From Candidatus Rokuibacteriota bacterium (lineage in GTDB: Bacteria > Methylomirabilota > Methylomirabilia > Rokubacteriales > CSP1-6), in assembly GCA_016179165.1 (NCBI GenBank), contig JACORX010000365.1:1-10091 (forward strand): a stretch of DNA of 10,091 bases, in the 5' to 3' direction. Positions 6,477-10,091 of this stretch are shown here, piece after piece. The number at the start of each line of letters is the position of its first letter. Positions within the stretch are counted from its first letter, which is position 1. Below the pieces are notes generated by a model. That model ran no database searches. It saw only the letters and a list, made by a program, of their open reading frames with translations, and was not told where the DNA came from. Made by a program: the position numbers and the translations under genes.

Positions 6477-6917
6477 CTAGACTTTTCCGAAGACGTATTT
6501 CGACAGCAGCTCCTCGAGATCGATGGGCGGTTCCACTTCGGTGATCTTTCCGTTGGGCTTGATGATCCGCTCCGATCCGCCGGGGCTGATCTGGAGAAAC
6601 TTCTCGCCGATGAGCCCCCGGGTCTTGATGGACGCGATCGAGTCCTCGGTGAGCTTAATGCCGTTCCGGATGGACATGACCACACGGGCCTGGTAGTTCG
6701 TCAGCTGGATCGAAGTCACCCGACCTACCTCCACGCCCGCAATCTCGATGCTCGACCCAGTCTTGAGGCCGGCGGTCGTAGGGAAATCCGCCGTTACCGT
6801 GCCGCACTCTCCTCCGAAGAAATCGACTTTGCCGAGTCTGACGGAAAGCCAGCCCAAGGCCAGGATTCCGAGCAAGACGAAGACCCCCACGGCCAGATCC
6901 AGCGCGGAACGCTTCAT
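6477..6917 (-). CDS. mlaD: MlaD-type MCE-domain protein
   Basis: Inner-membrane-anchored substrate-binding subunit of the MlaFEDB-type transporter. In E. coli, MlaD forms a hexameric ring in the periplasm that passes lipid between MlaC and MlaE. It has 146 residues, slightly shorter than E. coli MlaD (about 183). It has one N-terminal helix (about 7-25) and a single MCE domain (about 37-113) with GLKTGSSIEIAGVEVGRVTSI (50-70) and the hydrophobic pore-loop-like region RGLIGEKFLQISPG (100-113). The C-terminus (EPPIDLEELLSKYVFGKV, 129-146) matches the amphipathic tail of MlaD, which lines the ring pore. The ATG at 6917 follows a purine-rich AGGGGGAA (6923-6930) by five bases. It begins 18 bases after mlaF and its TAG stop is 41 bases before the mlaC ATG, consistent with one operon. 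Confidence 0.94.
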   Translation of the reverse strand: MKRSALDLAVGVFVLLGILALGWLSVRLGKVDFFGGECGTVTADFPTTAGLKTGSSIEIAGVEVGRVTSIQLTNYQARVVMSIRNGIKLTEDSIASIKTRGLIGEKFLQISPGGSERIIKPNGKITEVEPPIDLEELLSKYVFGKV

Positions 6918-6935
6918 GCGGCTTCCCCCTTCGTC

Positions 6936-7682
6936 TCACGCGACATGGTGGGCGCCCTCGACCGCTCCGTGGATGAACTGCTGCACGATCGGGTTCGTCG
7001 AGTTCTGGATGCCGCGCGCATCCCCGGTCTCGATGATCACGCCCTCGTGCAGCATGGCCACGCGGTCGGCGATCTCGAATATCTCCGGGATCTCGTGACT
7101 GACCATGACTGCCGTGAATCGAAATGTGCGGTGCAGATCCTGGATCAGGTGGTGGATGGTGTTGACGAGAATCGGATCGAGCCCCGTCGTGGGCTCGTCG
7201 AAGAAGACGATCTCGGGCTCGGTCACGAGGGCCCGCGCGATCGCGACCCGCTTGCGCATGCCGCCCGAGATCTCGGCCGGGTTCTTGTGCCCCATGTCCA
7301 CGAGCCCGACCTGGGCGAGCTTCTCCTCGACGCGCTGGGCGATGTCGCCGGCGCCCAGGGCCGTCTTCTCGCGCAGCGGGAACGCGACATTGTCGAACAC
7401 CGACATCGAGTCGAAGAGCGCCCCGCCCTGGAAGACGACGCCGTAGCGCCGGCGCACCGCCTCGAGCGCGGCGCCCCGGAGCTTGGTGATGTCCGTCCCG
7501 TCCACGACGACGGCGCCCGCGTCCGGGCGCAAGAGCCCCAGCATGTGCTTGAGCAGGACCGATTTGCCCCCGCCGCTCCGGCCGATGACGATCATAATCT
7601 CGCCCGTCGCCACGTCGAGGTCCACGCCCCGCAGCACAGGCTGCCGGCCGAAGAATTTCCGCAGGCCCTGGATGCGGATCAC
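6936..7682 (-). CDS. mlaF: MlaF-type ABC transporter ATPase
   Basis: Cytoplasmic ATP-hydrolysing subunit that powers lipid transfer through MlaE. It has 248 residues, a normal size. All ATPase motifs are present: Walker A GRSGGGKS (34-41), Q-loop glutamine Q85 in FQGGALFD, signature ISGGMRKR (138-145), Walker B with the catalytic glutamate in IVFFDEP (158-164), D-loop TGLDP and the switch histidine H196 in VSHEIPEIF. The ISGGMRKR signature and the GGALFDSMSVFDNVAFPL segment (86-103) are typical of the Mla/Ttg2A branch rather than of importers. The start is GTG (7680-7682), overlapping the mlaE stop as GTGA. Longer readings upstream in this frame run inside mlaE and show no family similarity. 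The protein ends with a short tail after the FIHGAVEGA segment (236-244), typical of this family. Confidence 0.96.
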   Translation of the reverse strand: MIRIQGLRKFFGRQPVLRGVDLDVATGEIMIVIGRSGGGKSVLLKHMLGLLRPDAGAVVVDGTDITKLRGAALEAVRRRYGVVFQGGALFDSMSVFDNVAFPLREKTALGAGDIAQRVEEKLAQVGLVDMGHKNPAEISGGMRKRVAIARALVTEPEIVFFDEPTTGLDPILVNTIHHLIQDLHRTFRFTAVMVSHEIPEIFEIADRVAMLHEGVIIETGDARGIQNSTNPIVQQFIHGAVEGAHHVA

Positions 7683-8488
7683 GGCAGCACCGAGCCCAGG
7701 AAGTAGTTGAAGATGAGGATCAGCACGCAGGAGAGGACGACGGCCTCGGTCGTCGCACGCGACACGCCCTCGGCGCCATGGCCGCAGTGGAAGCCCTTGT
7801 ACGTGCATACCCAGGGCACGAGCCCGCCGAAGCAGAGCGACTTCCAGAAGCCGACCATGACGTCGGTCATGTCGGCGAAGGCCTGCATCTGGCCGAAGTA
7901 CGTCCCGGGCGACGTGCCCAGCAACATGACGGCCACCAGGTAGCCGCCGTAGATGCCGGCGACGTCAAAGATCGCCGTGAGCATCGGAAAGGTGATGATC
8001 CCGGCCAGGATCGCCGGCACCACGAGGTAGCGCATTGGGTTGAGCGCCATGACCATGAACGCGTCGATCTGTTCCGTGATCCGCATGATCCCCAGCTCGG
8101 CGGTCAGCGCCGAGCCGGCCAGGCCCGTGACGAAGACCGCGGTCAGCACGGGCCCGAGCTCCCGCACGAGGGCGATGCCCACGGCCGGTCCCACGAAGGC
8201 CTCGGAGCCTACCCGCTGCAGCGTGAGGAAAACTTGAAGTCCCAGCGCCATGCCGGTGAAGGCGCCGGTGAGGATCACGATGGTGAGCGACTTGAAACCG
8301 ACGAAATAGACGCGCCCGGCCAGGCGCCTGAACTTGAGGGGCGGGATGAAGACCAGCGCCACCGCCTGGCCGAGGAAGCGGCCGAAGCGGCCGATCGACT
8401 CGACGAGGTAGAGTGTGCCCTCCCCCAGCGCCTCGACCCAGCGCGCGGGCAGAGGCCAGGTTTCACGGCCGGCCGACCAGTCCGTCAC
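7679..8488 (-). CDS. mlaE: MlaE-type ABC transporter permease
   Basis: Inner-membrane permease of the Mla lipid transporter, 269 residues (family about 260). An N-terminal amphipathic interfacial helix (about 15-40) is followed by five to six membrane helices (about 43-55, 64-88, 98-125, 150-185, 213-228 and 246-264). Family motifs are RELGPVLTAVFVTGLAGSAL (109-128) and AELGIMRITEQIDAFMVMALNP (130-151), which contain the conserved EQIDA coupling region, and GAEGVSRATTEAVV (238-251) near the C-terminus. The start is GTG (8486-8488), overlapping the shc stop codon as GTGA, so translation is probably coupled to shc. Its N-terminus then reads TDWSAGRETWPLP. Longer upstream readings in this frame lie antisense-free but wholly inside shc and are not MlaE-like. 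No MlaB (STAS) partner is visible in the window. Confidence 0.95.
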   Translation of the reverse strand: MTDWSAGRETWPLPARWVEALGEGTLYLVESIGRFGRFLGQAVALVFIPPLKFRRLAGRVYFVGFKSLTIVILTGAFTGMALGLQVFLTLQRVGSEAFVGPAVGIALVRELGPVLTAVFVTGLAGSALTAELGIMRITEQIDAFMVMALNPMRYLVVPAILAGIITFPMLTAIFDVAGIYGGYLVAVMLLGTSPGTYFGQMQAFADMTDVMVGFWKSLCFGGLVPWVCTYKGFHCGHGAEGVSRATTEAVVLSCVLILIFNYFLGSVLP

Positions 8489-10091
8489 GCCGTCGCGCTC
8501 CGGTGCACGCCCAGCGCCCAGAGCGGGAAGTACTTCGCGTAGAGGTGGTACTTGAGGTAGAAGACTCGCGGGAAGCCCGTGCCGTTCCAGAGCGGATCTT
8601 CCCAGGTGCCGTCCGCGTTCTGCCGGTCGATCAGGTACCGGATGCCCTTTTCGACGGCCGGCCCCTCGATGCGCCCGGCGGCGAAGAGGGCCAGGAGCGC
8701 CCAGGCCGCCTGGCTCGGAAGGGACTCGCCGCGGCCCGCCAGATCGTCGTCCTCGTAGGAGGCGAGGGTCTCGCCCCAGCCGCCGTCGGCGTTCTGCCGC
8801 GCCTCGAGCCAGGCGACGGCCCGCTGGACGTAGTCCCTGGAGCAGTCCTCGCCGATGGCGCCCAGCCCGCGGAGCACCGACCACGTGCCGTAGACGTAAT
8901 TGACGCCCCAGCGGCCGTACCAGGCCCCCGTCTCGTGCTGGGTCTTCCGGATGAAGCCGAGCGCCCGCTGGGCCGCGGGGTGGTCGAGTCCGTGGCCGAG
9001 GGTGCCGAGCAGCTCGAGGCCGCGGCCCGTCAGGTCCTCGGTCGAGGGATCGAGGAGGGCGCCGTGGTCGGCGAACGGGATGTTGTTGAAGATGAGCCGG
9101 TCATTGTCGGCGTCGAAGGAGCCCCAGCCGCCGTCGCCGCCCTGCATGCCGAGGAACCAGGTCAGGCCCCGGTCGATGCAGCGCGCCTTGCGCTCTGGGT
9201 CGAGCCCGCGCGTCTTGGCCAGCGCCATCATGACCATGGCCGAATCGTCGAGGTCGGGATAGAAATCGTTGTCGTATTGGAAGGGCCAGCCGCCAGGCGG
9301 CACGTGGGGCCGCTTGGCCTGCCAATCGCCCGGCACCATGATCTGCTTGTCCATCATCCACTCGCCGGCCCGCACGAGCTGCGGGTGGTCCCCCGGCAGC
9401 CCCGACTCGATGAGCGCGTTGACCGCGAGCGAGGTGTCCCAGACGGGCGACACGCACGGCTGATAGTGGAGCGCGTCCCGGGTTTCCACACCCAGGTTCT
9501 CGATCTCCTTGACCTGACCGCGGAGCAGCGGATGGTCGTCCGAGTAGCCCAGCGTGCGGAGTGCCAGGACCGCGTTCGTCATGGCCGGGAAGATTCCGCC
9601 GAGCCCGCCCGGCACCGCTAGCCGCTCCTCGAGCCACCGTCGCGCCGCCTCGATAGCGCGCCCACGGAAGGGACGGGGGCCGAGCCGCTCCCAGCCCTTG
9701 AGCGCGTCGTCCACGCCGATGAAGAGGTTCTTCCAGATGAAGCGCTTGGGGGAGAAGGGGCGTGGGATACGCCTGAACCGCAGGCTCGCCCGCTCGCGCG
9801 GCACTGGCCAGAGCTCGTCGAGCCGGCAGGACTCGGGCAGCCGCTTGACGGGCTTGGAATCCATGAGGATCAGGAGCGGGACGATGACCGTCCGCGACCA
9901 GTAGGAGACCTCGTGGAGGTTGAAGTAGGACCAGCGGGGCAGGAGCATGAACTCGACCGGCATGGCCGGCACGCCCCGCCAGTCGTATTCGTCGAAGAGC
10001 GCGAGGAGGACCTTGGTGAAGACGTCGGCCTCCACGGGACCGCCCCAGTCGTGTATGAGCGTGCGTGCCCTGGCCATGGCCGGGTCGTCCA
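8485..10091 (-). CDS. shc: Squalene-hopene cyclase, 5' end outside window
   Basis: Monotopic membrane enzyme that cyclises squalene to hopene/hopanol, the committed step of hopanoid synthesis. 534 residues are visible and the frame stays open at 10091. Family members have about 630-680, so roughly the first 100-150 residues are missing. Numbering from the methionine at 10077: MPVEFMLLPRW (39-49), SYWSRT (58-63), ISPVWDT-type segment (CVSPVWDTSLAVNAL, 208-222) and the catalytic acid motif DLDDSA (275-280). QW-type repeats follow: MQGGDGGWGSFD (311-322), ARQNADGGWGE (426-436) and RQNADGTWEDP (485-495), with GRWGVNYVYGTW (388-399) before the latter two. The usual motif is DXDDTA, so serine replaces threonine, a mild change. 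The region aligned with His451 of Alicyclobacillus reads DLTGRG, with Arg at that place, as recalled for several Gram-negative cyclases. It ends in a 4-base overlap with mlaE. Confidence 0.97.
   Translation of the reverse strand, partial: DDPAMARARTLIHDWGGPVEADVFTKVLLALFDEYDWRGVPAMPVEFMLLPRWSYFNLHEVSYWSRTVIVPLLILMDSKPVKRLPESCRLDELWPVPRERASLRFRRIPRPFSPKRFIWKNLFIGVDDALKGWERLGPRPFRGRAIEAARRWLEERLAVPGGLGGIFPAMTNAVLALRTLGYSDDHPLLRGQVKEIENLGVETRDALHYQPCVSPVWDTSLAVNALIESGLPGDHPQLVRAGEWMMDKQIMVPGDWQAKRPHVPPGGWPFQYDNDFYPDLDDSAMVMMALAKTRGLDPERKARCIDRGLTWFLGMQGGDGGWGSFDADNDRLIFNNIPFADHGALLDPSTEDLTGRGLELLGTLGHGLDHPAAQRALGFIRKTQHETGAWYGRWGVNYVYGTWSVLRGLGAIGEDCSRDYVQRAVAWLEARQNADGGWGETLASYEDDDLAGRGESLPSQAAWALLALFAAGRIEGPAVEKGIRYLIDRQNADGTWEDPLWNGTGFPRVFYLKYHLYAKYFPLWALGVHRSATA

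Noticed and set aside
6475..6477. GTG as the mlaC start (232 residues).
   Set aside because: The ATG at 6433-6435 has a good GGAGG seven bases upstream and gives a normal signal peptide. The extra 14 residues would place a Pro/Ser-rich stretch before it.
7683..7808. An N-terminal extension of the MlaF frame to 290 residues.
   Set aside because: The added residues are an out-of-frame reading of mlaE and resemble nothing in ABC ATPases. The GTG at 7682 gives the expected N-terminus.
8413..9621. A 402-residue plus-strand open frame opposite shc.
   Set aside because: It has low-complexity Arg/Val/Glu-rich content and no motif, and lies antisense to an unmistakable squalene-hopene cyclase.
1..10091. 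tRNA, rRNA, insertion sequence or riboswitch.
   Set aside because: No cloverleaf, rRNA-like stretch, transposase or recognisable riboswitch core was seen on either strand. Coding density leaves only three short gaps.

Overview
This window is a GC-rich, densely packed bacterial segment in which every supportable gene lies on the minus strand. Reading in the direction of transcription (from position 10091 down to 1), it is a hopanoid and outer-membrane lipid locus. It starts inside a squalene-hopene cyclase (shc). A complete Mla-type retrograde/anterograde phospholipid ABC transporter set follows: permease MlaE, ATPase MlaF, MCE protein MlaD and periplasmic carrier MlaC (HpnM-like). After a gap of about 340 bases come a fused thiamine-diphosphate decarboxylase of the phosphonopyruvate/sulfopyruvate type, an HpnL/UPF0104-like polytopic membrane protein and an inositol-1-phosphate synthase. 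The segment ends inside a large RND/MMPL exporter of the HpnN type, which runs off the window at position 1.

The organism is a diderm (Gram-negative-type) bacterium, because it carries an Mla system and an RND lipid exporter. The base composition, the GTG starts, the GTGA four-base gene overlaps and the combination of hopanoid genes with an actinobacterial-type Ino1 would fit a high-GC uncultured lineage such as Methylomirabilota/Rokubacteria. That placement is a guess and the sequence alone does not prove it.

Layout by region: 8485-10091 shc (5' end missing); 7679-8488 mlaE, overlapping shc by 4 bases; 6936-7682 mlaF, overlapping mlaE by 4 bases; 6477-6917 mlaD; 5779-6435 mlaC, with a small GC hairpin over its stop codon; 5506-5778 a non-coding gap holding a long imperfect inverted repeat; 4351-5505 ThDP decarboxylase; 3341-4354 HpnL-like protein, overlapping the decarboxylase by 4 bases; 3291-3340 a short AT-rich gap with a perfect palindrome; 2217-3290 ino1; 2076-2216 a gap with four tandem copies of a 16-base repeat; 1-2075 hpnN (3' end missing).

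How the genes may work together (inference): Shc makes the C30 hopene skeleton, MlaEFDC and HpnN move hopanoids or phospholipids between inner and outer membranes, and the HpnL-like protein could flip a lipid intermediate. The decarboxylase and Ino1 may supply polar headgroup precursors (a C2 phosphonate or sulfonate aldehyde, and inositol phosphate). The middle block (decarboxylase, HpnL-like protein, Ino1) is the least ordinary part of the locus. It could mark an unusual modified lipid, but no phosphoenolpyruvate mutase or headgroup transferase is visible here to prove it.
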